Shown here piece by piece: positions 45,538 to 54,979 of a DNA stretch of 64,000 nt; the first letter of the stretch is position 1; every line of letters begins with the position of its first letter. A program made the position numbers and the translations under genes. Origin of the DNA: Nitrospirota bacterium (GTDB lineage Bacteria; Nitrospirota; Nitrospiria; SBBL01; JAADHI01); assembly GCA_029261155.1 (NCBI GenBank), contig JAJDBW010000033.1, positions 1 to 64,000 on the forward strand. The letters are read 5' to 3'. A model generated the notes under the pieces. The model worked only from the letters and a program-made list of their open reading frames with translations. It searched no databases and was not told the DNA's origin.

Positions 45538-47109
45538 ATGAAAAAGAAACCAGCACTCAGCCTCTACGATACAACCCTACGTGACGGGGCGCAGTCGGAA
45601 GACGTCTCCTTTTCCGTCGAAGATAAGATTCGGATTGCGCAAAAAATCGACGAACTCGGCATCCATTTTATCGAAGGCGGTTGGCCGGGGGCGAACCCGA
45701 AAGACATCCTGTTTTTCGAGAAAATGAAGACCCTCCCCCTCAAATCGGCCAAGCTGGTGGCCTTCGGTGCCACACGACGATGGCGTTTCAAACCGTCCAA
45801 AGACAAAAATCTGCAAGACCTCTTGGATGCCGGCACAGAATGGATTACCCTCTTCGGAAAGACCTGGGACCTCCATATTACAGATGCCTTGGGCATTACC
45901 TTAGACCAAAACTTGGAGATCATCTCCGATTCGATCGCCTATTTAATCTCCAAGGGAAAGAAGGTGTTCTACGATGCGGAGCATTTTTTCGATGGCTACA
46001 TGGCACAACCGGACTATGCCTTAAAAACCTTGGAGACGGCAAAAAAGGCAGGGGCCGAGACCCTCATTCTTTGCGATTCGAACGGTGGGTCGATGCCCTG
46101 GCAGATTAAAGAAATGGTTGAGGTCGTCGTGAAAGAAATTGCGGGGCCCTTCGGCATTCATGCGCATAACGACACGGAAATGGCGGTGGCCAACAGCTTG
46201 ACGGCGGTCGCCGAAGGGGTTACACAGATTCAGGGCACGATCAACGGCTATGGCGAGCGCTGCGGGAACGCCAATCTTTGCTCAATTTTGCCCAATTTAA
46301 AATTAAAAATGGGCATCGACGTGATTTCAGACGAACAACTCCGCCATTTAAGAAATGTCTCCCGCTTCGTGAGCGAGATCGGCAACCTGCCACACAACAA
46401 GCGCCAAGCCTATGTCGGCGAGTCCGCTTTCGCGCACAAGGGCGGCATCCACGTCCATGCGGTTCGGAAAAAATCGGAGACCTATGAGCACGTGCTGCCT
46501 TCCACGGTCGGCAATCGCCAGCGCATCCTCATCTCCGACTACGCGGGAAAAAGCAGCCTGCTGGAGAAAGCCGCGGCCTACAACATTCCCTTGGAAGACG
46601 ACAATCCTCAGGTGCAAACACTTCTAAAAAAACTGAAGGACCTCGAACATGAGGGCTTTCAATTCGAGGGCGCGGAAGCCTCTTTTGAATTGATGATGAA
46701 ACGGGCGATGGGCACGCAAAGCAGTTTTTTCGATCTGATTGGTTTTCGCGTCATAGACGAAAAGCGGAAAAAGAATGAGAAATCGATCTCTGAGGCGACG
46801 ATCCGGGTGTCGGTGGATGGACAAATCGAACATACGGCGGCAATGGGCAACGGCCCAGTAAACGCGCTCGACAATGCCCTGCGCCGCGCCTTGGAAAAAT
46901 TTTATCCCGTTCTGTCCGAGGTCAAACTCTTGGATTACAAAGTCCGCGTTTTGACGGCCAGCCAGGGAACCGCCTCACGGGTTCGGGTCTTGATCGAATC
47001 GGGCGACGGGAAGAAGAAATGGGGGACAGTCGGCGTGTCCGAAAATATCATCAGCGCCAGCTGGCAAGCCCTTGTGGACAGTATCGAGTACAAACTTTTA
47101 AACGGATAG
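45538..47109 (+). CDS. cimA: (R)-citramalate synthase
   Basis: Condenses pyruvate and acetyl-CoA to citramalate, a route to isoleucine that bypasses threonine deamination. The 523-residue protein has the DRE-TIM metallolyase motif LYDTTLRDGAQSEDVSFS, FIEGGWPGANPKD (specific to the CimA type), HAHNDTEMAVANSL, NGYGERCGNANLCS and a C-terminal LeuA-type regulatory domain. The ATG lies three bases after the lysC stop. Confidence 0.95.
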   Translation: MKKKPALSLYDTTLRDGAQSEDVSFSVEDKIRIAQKIDELGIHFIEGGWPGANPKDILFFEKMKTLPLKSAKLVAFGATRRWRFKPSKDKNLQDLLDAGTEWITLFGKTWDLHITDALGITLDQNLEIISDSIAYLISKGKKVFYDAEHFFDGYMAQPDYALKTLETAKKAGAETLILCDSNGGSMPWQIKEMVEVVVKEIAGPFGIHAHNDTEMAVANSLTAVAEGVTQIQGTINGYGERCGNANLCSILPNLKLKMGIDVISDEQLRHLRNVSRFVSEIGNLPHNKRQAYVGESAFAHKGGIHVHAVRKKSETYEHVLPSTVGNRQRILISDYAGKSSLLEKAAAYNIPLEDDNPQVQTLLKKLKDLEHEGFQFEGAEASFELMMKRAMGTQSSFFDLIGFRVIDEKRKKNEKSISEATIRVSVDGQIEHTAAMGNGPVNALDNALRRALEKFYPVLSEVKLLDYKVRVLTASQGTASRVRVLIESGDGKKKWGTVGVSENIISASWQALVDSIEYKLLNG

Positions 47110-47112
47110 TCG

Positions 47113-48003
47113 ATGAACCGCTTCATTCAATTTCTCGAAAAAAGATGGTTTCTTGTCACCCTCGCACTTGTCGCCCTTACGCTATTCTACTCTGGGAGAC
47201 ACGAACTGACACCCTCCATGCCGATTCCCACTTCACTGGTTTTGCCGGACGACGCCCCCCGTGAATTTATCGAGGAAATTCCGGCGAGGGCTTTGCTGAT
47301 TACGGAAAAAGCCTTTATCCGCGTGGCCAAGCAGGTGACCCCCGCCGTCGTGAACATCAGCTCCGTTCATTTTGTCCGGCATCCAGACCGTTTTGGTGAC
47401 AAAGATCAGGGGGCGCTTAAAGGTTTTTTTAAAAATCTCTTCAAAAATCCATTACAACCCAAGTTCCGGCAAAAAAGTTTGGGTTCCGGTTTTATCTTCA
47501 GCAAAGAGGGCTTTATTATCACCAATCAACATGTCATCGCCGATGCGGACAAAATTACCGTACGGCTTTCGGATCGGAGAGAATTTATTGGACAGATTGT
47601 GGCGCAGGACGAGAATTACGATTTGGCGGTGATAAAAATTCCCGCAAGCGACGATCTTCCCGTGGCGCGCTTGGGTGATTCTGGGCGCACGGAAATCGGT
47701 GAATGGGCCATTGCGATCGGCAACCCTTTCGGTTTGGATCGAACCGTTACGGTCGGGGTGATCAGCGCCACCGGCCGCTCCGACCTGGGCCTCACAGACA
47801 ATGAGGCCTTTTTTCAAACGGACGCTTCAATTAACGTGGGCAATAGCGGTGGCCCGCTTCTGAACGCTTCCGGCGAAGTTATTGGCATCAACACCGCCAT
47901 TATCTCTACAGGACAAGGCATCGGCTTCGCCATTCCTATTAACACCGCCAAAGCGATCATTCGAAAATGGATCGCCGCAGAACAGCTGCAGTCGAACTCT
48001 TAG
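47113..48003 (+). CDS. Membrane-anchored HtrA/DegP-type serine protease without PDZ domain
   Basis: A 296-residue trypsin-like protease with an N-terminal membrane anchor (about 11-28). Catalytic residues are His in TNQHVIADADKI, Asp in NYDLAVIKI and Ser in DASINVGNSGGPLLN. The chain ends soon after GIGFAIPINTAKAII, where HtrA proteins normally continue into one or two PDZ domains, so substrate gating must differ. The ATG lies three bases after cimA, so it is in the amino acid operon. Confidence 0.93.
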   Translation: MNRFIQFLEKRWFLVTLALVALTLFYSGRHELTPSMPIPTSLVLPDDAPREFIEEIPARALLITEKAFIRVAKQVTPAVVNISSVHFVRHPDRFGDKDQGALKGFFKNLFKNPLQPKFRQKSLGSGFIFSKEGFIITNQHVIADADKITVRLSDRREFIGQIVAQDENYDLAVIKIPASDDLPVARLGDSGRTEIGEWAIAIGNPFGLDRTVTVGVISATGRSDLGLTDNEAFFQTDASINVGNSGGPLLNASGEVIGINTAIISTGQGIGFAIPINTAKAIIRKWIAAEQLQSNS

Positions 48004-48025
48004 TCCCTGAGTTCTTGACCGCACC

Positions 48026-48607
48026 CTATTTTTTGAGAATGCCCTCTACTTCCAAAGAAACCTTGATGGTATCGCCAACAACCAGACCGCCTGTTTCGAG
48101 CAGCTTGTTCCACACGATCCCAAAGTCCTGACGGTTGAGTTCCGTAGATCCGGTAATGCCGGCCCTAAAATTTCCCCAGGGATCCTTCACCTTACCAAGC
48201 AGCTCCAAATCCAGGAGCACCTCCTTTGTTACGCCGTGGAGACTGAGGTCGCCAAGCACTTTATATCGATTGCCCGAACGCGATTGAGTGCTTTTATATG
48301 TGAAGGTTAAAGTCGGATATTTCTCGACATCCAGAAAATCCGGACTACGAAGATGCTTATCTCTCTTTTCGTGGTCCGTATCGATACTGGAGGCGTCTAT
48401 TTTTACCGTCGCGCTTTTTATATTGTCTTTTTCATCGGTCTCGACGACGCCCGAAAAGGCATTGAAATCGCCTTTAACATTGGAAATCACCAGATGCTTG
48501 ACCGAAAAACCAATGTGGCTATGATCCGGATCGATTGTGTATACTTCCGCCAGCACGAACTGGGGAAGGAGAGTCAGTAAAGCCGCAATGATTACTCTTT
48601 TGAACAT
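48026..48607 (-). CDS. YceI-family exported protein
   Basis: A 193-residue periplasmic protein with a signal peptide (IIAALLTLLPQFVLA) and the YceI lipocalin-like fold: YTIDPDHSHIGFSVKHLVISNVKG, IDASSIDTDHEKRDKHLRS, FTYKS and LSLHGVTKEVLLDLELLG, cited in parts. The family binds polyisoprenoids or similar amphiphiles. GAGGAGG precedes the ATG at 48607. It is convergent with the HtrA gene, with 22 bases between. Confidence 0.93.
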   Translation of the reverse strand: MFKRVIIAALLTLLPQFVLAEVYTIDPDHSHIGFSVKHLVISNVKGDFNAFSGVVETDEKDNIKSATVKIDASSIDTDHEKRDKHLRSPDFLDVEKYPTLTFTYKSTQSRSGNRYKVLGDLSLHGVTKEVLLDLELLGKVKDPWGNFRAGITGSTELNRQDFGIVWNKLLETGGLVVGDTIKVSLEVEGILKK

Positions 48608-48914
48608 CCTTTTTTCCTCCTCATTAATGCCCATCCTTCCCGATTCGTTGCCTTAAAAAACCCACCGGCGATCAAATCCAATTCCTAAATTCTTGCCGAT
48701 AGGTCATGACGCATTATCCCACGATTCGAGTTTGCAATCAAAGTGACGCACAATGTACAGCAATATTTAAGTTCTATTGCTCAGAGGTGCTGAAGTTTTT
48801 TTGGCGAGTAAAAAACATACACGATTTGAGTTCGGATATTAAAAAGAAGAGCTTGAAATGGAACGGTAGAGCACGTTTTTTTCAGAGAAAGACCAGGGGG
48901 GAGATCGATACAGA
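48608..48914 (-). other. Intergenic region between yceI and the chemosensory operon
   Basis: About 307 A+T-rich bases. A 70-codon forward reading starting at 48706 has no ribosome site and unconvincing composition. I see no terminator with a T run. Confidence 0.4.
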
Positions 48915-50372
48915 TTAATCCGCAAAGCAGACTTGATTACGTCCTTCATGTTTTGCTTTATAGAGTGCGTCGTCCGCCAATTTAATTAATTCGAGTTTGT
49001 CATTGGTCGTTCCATTCAGGGTGGCAACCCCAATGCTCACCGTGATTTTTAAAGGTTGAGGCTCGGCCTCAAACGCATGGCTTTCGGTGGCCTGACGTAT
49101 GCGTTCAGCGATCATTTTAATATCCTGCATGTTCGTGTTGGGTGCGATGACGACAAACTCTTCGCCGCCGTAGCGCGCTGGAATATCGATCTTTCGGATA
49201 CTCTTATTGATAATCTCTCCAATCTCTTTGAGCACGCTGTCTCCTTGCAAATGACCGTAGGTATCGTTCACCGATTTAAAATGATCGATGTCCATTACGA
49301 TGAGGCAGAGGTCATTTTTAAATCGTTTTGCCCGCTCGAATTCTTTTTCGAAAATCTCTAAAAAATATCGTTTGTTGTATAGCTTGGTTAAACCATCGGT
49401 TATCGACAATTCTCTCGTTTCCTCATACAAAAGCATCAACTTAAAGACCATGGAAAAATCATGGGCCAAGATTTGTATAATGTTCTCGATCTTTGGCGCA
49501 AAGGCATTTTGCTTTATCGAAAGAAAGGAAAGGTAGCCAATGCATTCGCTGTGAATGGTGAGCGGAACGATCAGCCTGGAGACAATACTTTCGGTTGCTG
49601 AGGTATCAATTTCCGCACTTTCTCTAAAGAAATGAGTCTCCATTTCACCTTTAACGTACTCGCTATCGATCTTGGTCATGAGGTAGGTTTTAATCTTGGA
49701 TATTTCTTTATCGGAGATGGCTTGTCTGAGATCGAAATAAAGCCTTGTCCCTTTCCCATCGTAGAGACAAAGACATAGACAGGTGTAATCGATCAAACTA
49801 CTGACCAAATCCTTAAACTCTTTTAAGAGGTCATTTTTATCATGAATAAAATTGGCAAGCTGCCGGGCTTCGCTTGAAAGCGTCGATTCAAAAAGCAACT
49901 TATCCAACAAGCGGTTGACATTCGACTTAATCGAGGTCCACTCCGTACTGGCACTGTTAACTGGCACGTTCTCTTGTTCAACATCGGGATGCGCAACCGG
50001 GTTTTTTAAGAGCTGTGTAATCGCTTCTTCAAGTCCCGCTAGATTGCTATCCTTAACGATATATTGATCGGCCCCGGCACGAATGCCCCAGAACCGATCC
50101 TGTCGTTGGTCCAAGCTCGTAAGCAAGATAATGGGGATATGGGAGGTTTTTTTATCGTTCTTTAAGAGGCGGCATAATTGGTAACCATTGAGCTCCGGCA
50201 TCATAATATCCGAAACGACGATATCCGGCCGATCCACGACAGCCCGGCTGACGCCTTCCAGTCCATCGTTCGCCGTGATGACCTCATAGCCATTCTTCTC
50301 GAACGACATCTTCAGGCGGATGAGTTGCGTTTTACTGTCATCAACCAGAAGTATTCTTTTTGTTTTTCCCAT
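48915..50372 (-). CDS. Response regulator with GGDEF output (WspR-like)
   Basis: A 485-residue response regulator: receiver with Asp55 in VVSDIMMPELNG and Lys in YIVKDS, then about 160 residues with a GAF-like core (SRLIVPLTIHSECIGYLSFLS), then a GGDEF domain with GGEEF (402-406) and an RKID I-site five residues upstream. Phosphorylation by the CheA upstream should control cyclic di-GMP synthesis. WspR of Pseudomonas lacks the GAF-like middle. It is the last gene of the operon, 126 bases after cheB. Confidence 0.93.
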   Translation of the reverse strand: MGKTKRILLVDDSKTQLIRLKMSFEKNGYEVITANDGLEGVSRAVVDRPDIVVSDIMMPELNGYQLCRLLKNDKKTSHIPIILLTSLDQRQDRFWGIRAGADQYIVKDSNLAGLEEAITQLLKNPVAHPDVEQENVPVNSASTEWTSIKSNVNRLLDKLLFESTLSSEARQLANFIHDKNDLLKEFKDLVSSLIDYTCLCLCLYDGKGTRLYFDLRQAISDKEISKIKTYLMTKIDSEYVKGEMETHFFRESAEIDTSATESIVSRLIVPLTIHSECIGYLSFLSIKQNAFAPKIENIIQILAHDFSMVFKLMLLYEETRELSITDGLTKLYNKRYFLEIFEKEFERAKRFKNDLCLIVMDIDHFKSVNDTYGHLQGDSVLKEIGEIINKSIRKIDIPARYGGEEFVVIAPNTNMQDIKMIAERIRQATESHAFEAEPQPLKITVSIGVATLNGTTNDKLELIKLADDALYKAKHEGRNQVCFAD

Positions 50373-50498
50373 TTACCTATCCTTGGTTACAAGACCCAAC
50401 CTCAACTTAAAGGTCCGGCCCTGGGTCCCCTGTTTCGAGTTCGATTCGCTTTCCATAGTCGGATTTGTCGTTCACTGGACTCAAAAAATTCAGGCTCA

Positions 50499-51605
50499 TT
50501 ATGATGAGCCCCTTAATTTCGGGCTCTTATCCCCTTTATATTGCTCGGCCCAATTCATGATTTCCCGTGGAATCAATTCTAAGGAACAAATTTTGACGGC
50601 AGCACCGAGATCGATTGCGGCCTTGGGCATACCGAATATCGCAGCACTCTTTTCGTCTTGGCTCACCGTAAAACCGCCACTTTTTTTAATCGATAACAAG
50701 CCATTGGCCCCGTCTCGTCCCATTCCCGTTAAAAGGACGCCCATACAGTGCTCTCCATAGGCATATGCTGCCGAGTCCATTAAGAAATCAACCGAGGGGC
50801 GATGCCCTGAAATCGGGGATCCATTACTTAGGATAATCCTTTTATTCAAGGTGACGCCCATATGAAATTGATCCGGCGCTAAATATATAGTACCACTTCG
50901 AAGCGGTTCTTGGTTTAATCCAATTTTTACTTTTTTATGACACTCCTTTCCCAACCATTCAACAAGTCCATTTATAAAACCGCTGAAGATATGTTGAGTA
51001 ATCAATATTGGAAGCGGAAAGTCGTCTGGAATATTCTTTAAGATGTAGTTCAGAACCGGTGGCCCCCCTGTTGAAGCCCCAATAACCAAAGCACCCTGAC
51101 TCACTAGATTAGGTCGCGTGCTGATCCTTTCAGTTGATTTTGTGCCCTGTACGTTGTTTGAAGGACTTTTTTCAGGGGCGGAGCTAAACTTTCTAAACGG
51201 TTTTACTTTTGCCACCGTTTTAACCCGTTTAATAACTTCATCATTCACCCGGTCTTTAATGTCGCCACGCTGCAATTTGGGTTTCTCGATCACATCAAGC
51301 GCGCCCATTTTCAATAAATTAAACACCATATTCTCATCGTCTTTGACCATGGCGCTGACGACCAATATCGAGGTCGGGAAATTCTCCATAATCGATTTCG
51401 TTGCTTCAATGCCATCCATAACCGGCATATGGATATCCATGGTAATCACATCCGGCTTCAGCACCATGACCTGCTCAATACATTCTTGGCCATTTTTTGC
51501 CCAGCCCACCACTTTAATTTGTGGGTCGGACTCCAGGATGGACTTCATCAAATTCCACGATAATTCGGAATCCTCTGTGATCAACACTCTAATCGTATCA
51601 CTCAT
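50499..51605 (-). CDS. cheB: Chemotaxis protein-glutamate methylesterase CheB (WspF-like)
   Basis: A 368-residue CheB: receiver with Asp57 (VITMDIHMPVMDG) and a methylesterase domain with catalytic Ser in IGASTGGPPVL, His in ITQHIFSGF and Asp in LTGMGRDGANG. It removes methyl groups from the chemoreceptor and adapts the system. The ATG at 51605 follows a TTG at 51608; both lie just after GGTAG. It sits between cheA and the GGDEF regulator. Confidence 0.95.
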   Translation of the reverse strand: MSDTIRVLITEDSELSWNLMKSILESDPQIKVVGWAKNGQECIEQVMVLKPDVITMDIHMPVMDGIEATKSIMENFPTSILVVSAMVKDDENMVFNLLKMGALDVIEKPKLQRGDIKDRVNDEVIKRVKTVAKVKPFRKFSSAPEKSPSNNVQGTKSTERISTRPNLVSQGALVIGASTGGPPVLNYILKNIPDDFPLPILITQHIFSGFINGLVEWLGKECHKKVKIGLNQEPLRSGTIYLAPDQFHMGVTLNKRIILSNGSPISGHRPSVDFLMDSAAYAYGEHCMGVLLTGMGRDGANGLLSIKKSGGFTVSQDEKSAAIFGMPKAAIDLGAAVKICSLELIPREIMNWAEQYKGDKSPKLRGSS

Positions 51606-51738
51606 CAATCTACCTTCTTAGAAATACCTTTCTTAAAAAAGACCTACTTACCCCTAATGATCAAACCCGGTCAAACCAAGTGATTGATCTTTAGTGGCTA
51701 TCGTCCCTATCTTCTTTGTGTACACTTAAAAACAAAAG

Positions 51739-54700
51739 CTAGGCCAATTTTTTAATCGTACTTAACAGACTCGATTGGTCAAAAGAACTTTTTACAATAT
51801 AGGCATCCGCGCCTACTTCTATTCCTCTTTTTTTATCTTCATCGGATTCAAGCGCTGTGACCAAAATTACGGGGATGTCCTTATAACGCCTATCCTGCTT
51901 CACTTGCTGCGTAAAGTCGAGTCCGTCCATATTCGGCATCTGGACGTCGCTCACGATAATATCGAACTCTGCTTCCTGAAGTTTTGCGAGCGCATCTTGT
52001 CCATCGCAAGCCGTTGAAACTTGATAACCATACGATTCGAGGATATTTTTTTCCAGCGTTCGGGTCATTACGGAATCGTCTACGACCAGAATCGATAGGG
52101 CGACCTTCACGTCATTTTTACCTCGATCTCGCTTCGAAGATGAAATGCCGCTGAGTTGTACCGTGTTCATCAAGTCTGTCACGTTCAATACAGGAGCGAT
52201 CGTTCCATCCCGCATAATGGTTACCCCCGACACATTTCGGACACGCTTCATGTATTTGCCCAAACCTTTCATTAAGATCTCTTCCTCCCCCATAAAACGA
52301 TCCATCGCAAAGGCAGCAAGTGCTTTTCCGCTTCTTAGAATTGCGACAGGGCGCTCCGTATCGCCATTTTCGGCAGCATCGGAATTCGCCATCTCGAGAA
52401 TTTTTCCAAGCTTGACATAGGGAATATAAGATCCAGAATAGTAGACTGCAGGAAAGCCTTCAATGACCGGCAATGTGCTTTCAACAACTTTAATAATCCG
52501 CTCAACCATATTCACAGGCAAGAAATAGGTGGCCCCGTTCACCGCTATCTTTAAAGATTGTGTTGTACTCAAGGTCAGTGGAATAACCATGGTAAAGGTG
52601 GAGCCCTTCGACGGTTCCGTATCGATATCGATCGAACCGTTTAACTTTTCGATATTGGACTTCACCACGTCCATGCCCACGCCTCTTCCCGAAATATCGG
52701 TAATGATATCGCTGGTTGAAAATCCAGGATGAAAGATCAGGTTCAAGACTTGCTTCTCTTTCATCTGCCCGACCTCTTTCTCGGTGTAGAGTGATTTTTT
52801 GACGGCCAGCTGCTTAATTTTATCGACATGAATGCCTCTGCCGTCATCCATGACCTTAACGACCCCGTTATTCCCTTTGTGCGAAACCTCTATGGTAATG
52901 ACCCCGTCTTCGGATTTACCGGACTTTTGGCGTTCTTCTGGCGTCTCGATACCGTGATCGATGCTGTTACGCACAATGTGCATGAGGGGATCTTTAATTT
53001 CTTCGAGAATGTATTTGTCCAACTCGATATTAACACCCAAGGTTTCTAATCTGACTTTTTTATGAACCGAAGCAGAGAGATCGCGTACCATCCGTGGAAA
53101 GGTCTCAAGGACTGTTTGAAATGGGAAAAGCCGTGTTTTTTTTACATCGTCTTGTAATTGCTCAATGATGATAGAAAACTGGCGAAAATCATCGTATAAG
53201 GACTTATGCAAAAATTCCAATCGGTCGGATATAAAAGAGAACGCGCTACCCAAACCAAGGGCATCCGGTTTCTGATGACCTATTTTTTGATTTTCAAGAT
53301 CGTCTCCTGGAAGGTTGGTGGTTTTGAACTGTACAATTTTGTTCTTGATGTCCCGTGTCGCGCTATTATAGTCATCGATCAGCGTCTGCATATCCACCAA
53401 GCGTTGTTGAGCCTTCAATTTCATAATGAGGAACTCTCCGGCCTGGTCCATAAGCCGGTCTAACTTCTCTGAACTCACCCGTACCGTACTTTTAGGCTTT
53501 TCCTTCGACGGCCTGTTTGGTTTCTTTTGTTTTATTGGAGGGGGTTTTGGCTGGGTGTCTTTCGGTTGAATCGGTTTCTTATGAACAACCGGTTTCGTTT
53601 GAGCAGGCTTGTTTTTTAGGGATTGCGGCAGATCGGGAGGCTTAACGAGAAAGTCTATCGCAGAAATTACTTTTTCAAATTCAGGAGATACGCTTTCGGC
53701 TTCCTCCTCTTCAACCTGATTGATAAATTTTCGGATAAAATCCGATCCTTCTAAAAGAATACTGACAATCGGAGACGAAATCGGAAGCGTTTTCTCTAGA
53801 ACAGCGTTCAACAAATTTTCCATTGAGAAAGCGATATCACCCATGGCTTTATGTTTTACAATCCGAGCACTGCCTTTCAGTGCATAGGCTTGCTCATAGG
53901 CAATCTTAATTTCTGAAGTATTGTCGGGGCCCTTTTCTATTTCAAGCAAGCTATCAACCAGTTTGCGATGCGCAACCCTCGTTTCTTCCGAAAAAAGACC
54001 CAGATCCCTTTTATAAACATGGTCCTCTTGAGTTTCCGTATTCGCTTCGCCCTTCTTGTCTTCTGTCTTCTCTTCAACCGGGATTGCGAGAGACTCTTCT
54101 TTGGACGCTTGCTCAAGTGCCTCCAGTAGGGCCAGGGAATCAACCTCCCCTTCGCTTCCTCCATCCGATATGGTTCGAACGATGGTCTCAACGACGTCCA
54201 ATCCTTTCAAGATTAAATCATTTACCTCGGCACTTAAAACAATGCCCTCATTCTTCACTCTTCCGAGAATGGTTTCCATATGATGAGAAATCGCTTCGAT
54301 AGAGCTGAAATTCATCATACGAGCTGCACCCTTCAAACTGTGCGCCTCGCGAAAAATCTCTTCGATTAAATCCGTTTGGTCTGGATTCGTCTCGAGCGAA
54401 ATCAAAGAGGCAATCAGCTTCTGAATATGCTCATCGCACTCCGTCTTAAATATCTCGAAAAGTTTATCGAAGTCTTCCTGACTTAAGCCGCCATAATCCT
54501 GAGCTGCATCCTCAGTGAAATCCTCGGCCTCCGGACCGTCCTCGTCAGGATCGACTTGAATCGGTGATTCACCCTTCGAAACCCGTTCAAGATCGTTCAA
54601 AATATCAGAAGAATCGACCTCGCCTTCTTCCCCGAGCCCTGATATATTCTGAACGATCGATTCGACGGCATCTAAACCTTTCAGAATTAAATCGTTGATA

Positions 54701-54966
54701 TCCGTTGACAAAGCCACTTCATTATTCTTCACTTTTCCGAGAATGGTCTCCATATGATGAGAAATCGCTTCGATAGAGCTGAAATTCATCATGCGAGCCG
54801 CACCTTTCAAACTGTGCGCCTCTCGAAAGATCTCTTCGATTAAATCCGTTTGATCGGGATTCGTCTCAAGCGAAATCAAAGAAGCATTGAGCTTTTGGAT
54901 ATGCTCATCGCACTCCGTTTTAAATATCTCTAAGAGTTTATCGAAGTCTTCCTGACTTAATTCCAT
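51739..54966 (-). CDS. cheA: Hybrid CheA kinase with duplicated HPt domains and C-terminal receiver (WspE-like)
   Basis: A 1,075-residue kinase. HPt1 has phosphoacceptor His51 and HPt2 has His209, both in IFREAHSLKGAARMMNF. A third HPt-like domain (about 315-420) has YALKGSARI, with Tyr361 in place of His. A Pro/Lys-rich linker (about 440-495) follows, then the dimerisation domain (VSSEKLDRLMDQAGEFLIMK), ATPase with VRNSIDHGIETPEERQ and GRGVGMDVV, a CheW-like domain and a receiver with Asp1007. Family members phosphorylate CheB and the output regulator. The ATG at 54966 has AGGA seven bases upstream. Confidence 0.95.
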   Translation of the reverse strand: MELSQEDFDKLLEIFKTECDEHIQKLNASLISLETNPDQTDLIEEIFREAHSLKGAARMMNFSSIEAISHHMETILGKVKNNEVALSTDINDLILKGLDAVESIVQNISGLGEEGEVDSSDILNDLERVSKGESPIQVDPDEDGPEAEDFTEDAAQDYGGLSQEDFDKLFEIFKTECDEHIQKLIASLISLETNPDQTDLIEEIFREAHSLKGAARMMNFSSIEAISHHMETILGRVKNEGIVLSAEVNDLILKGLDVVETIVRTISDGGSEGEVDSLALLEALEQASKEESLAIPVEEKTEDKKGEANTETQEDHVYKRDLGLFSEETRVAHRKLVDSLLEIEKGPDNTSEIKIAYEQAYALKGSARIVKHKAMGDIAFSMENLLNAVLEKTLPISSPIVSILLEGSDFIRKFINQVEEEEAESVSPEFEKVISAIDFLVKPPDLPQSLKNKPAQTKPVVHKKPIQPKDTQPKPPPIKQKKPNRPSKEKPKSTVRVSSEKLDRLMDQAGEFLIMKLKAQQRLVDMQTLIDDYNSATRDIKNKIVQFKTTNLPGDDLENQKIGHQKPDALGLGSAFSFISDRLEFLHKSLYDDFRQFSIIIEQLQDDVKKTRLFPFQTVLETFPRMVRDLSASVHKKVRLETLGVNIELDKYILEEIKDPLMHIVRNSIDHGIETPEERQKSGKSEDGVITIEVSHKGNNGVVKVMDDGRGIHVDKIKQLAVKKSLYTEKEVGQMKEKQVLNLIFHPGFSTSDIITDISGRGVGMDVVKSNIEKLNGSIDIDTEPSKGSTFTMVIPLTLSTTQSLKIAVNGATYFLPVNMVERIIKVVESTLPVIEGFPAVYYSGSYIPYVKLGKILEMANSDAAENGDTERPVAILRSGKALAAFAMDRFMGEEEILMKGLGKYMKRVRNVSGVTIMRDGTIAPVLNVTDLMNTVQLSGISSSKRDRGKNDVKVALSILVVDDSVMTRTLEKNILESYGYQVSTACDGQDALAKLQEAEFDIIVSDVQMPNMDGLDFTQQVKQDRRYKDIPVILVTALESDEDKKRGIEVGADAYIVKSSFDQSSLLSTIKKLA
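54100..54966 (-). repeat. Tandem internal duplication in cheA (158-codon period)
   Basis: The first 130 or so codons recur 158 codons later. In the best-conserved 240 bases the copies differ at about 19 sites by eye, mostly silent, so the duplication looks recent or is being homogenised. Both copies keep the histidine motif. Confidence 0.85.
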
Positions 54967-54979
54967 CACACGGTCCTAA

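Noticed and set aside
48706-48918. Small forward gene before the chemosensory operon
   Set aside because: No ribosome site, odd composition, and it overlaps the end of the GGDEF gene.
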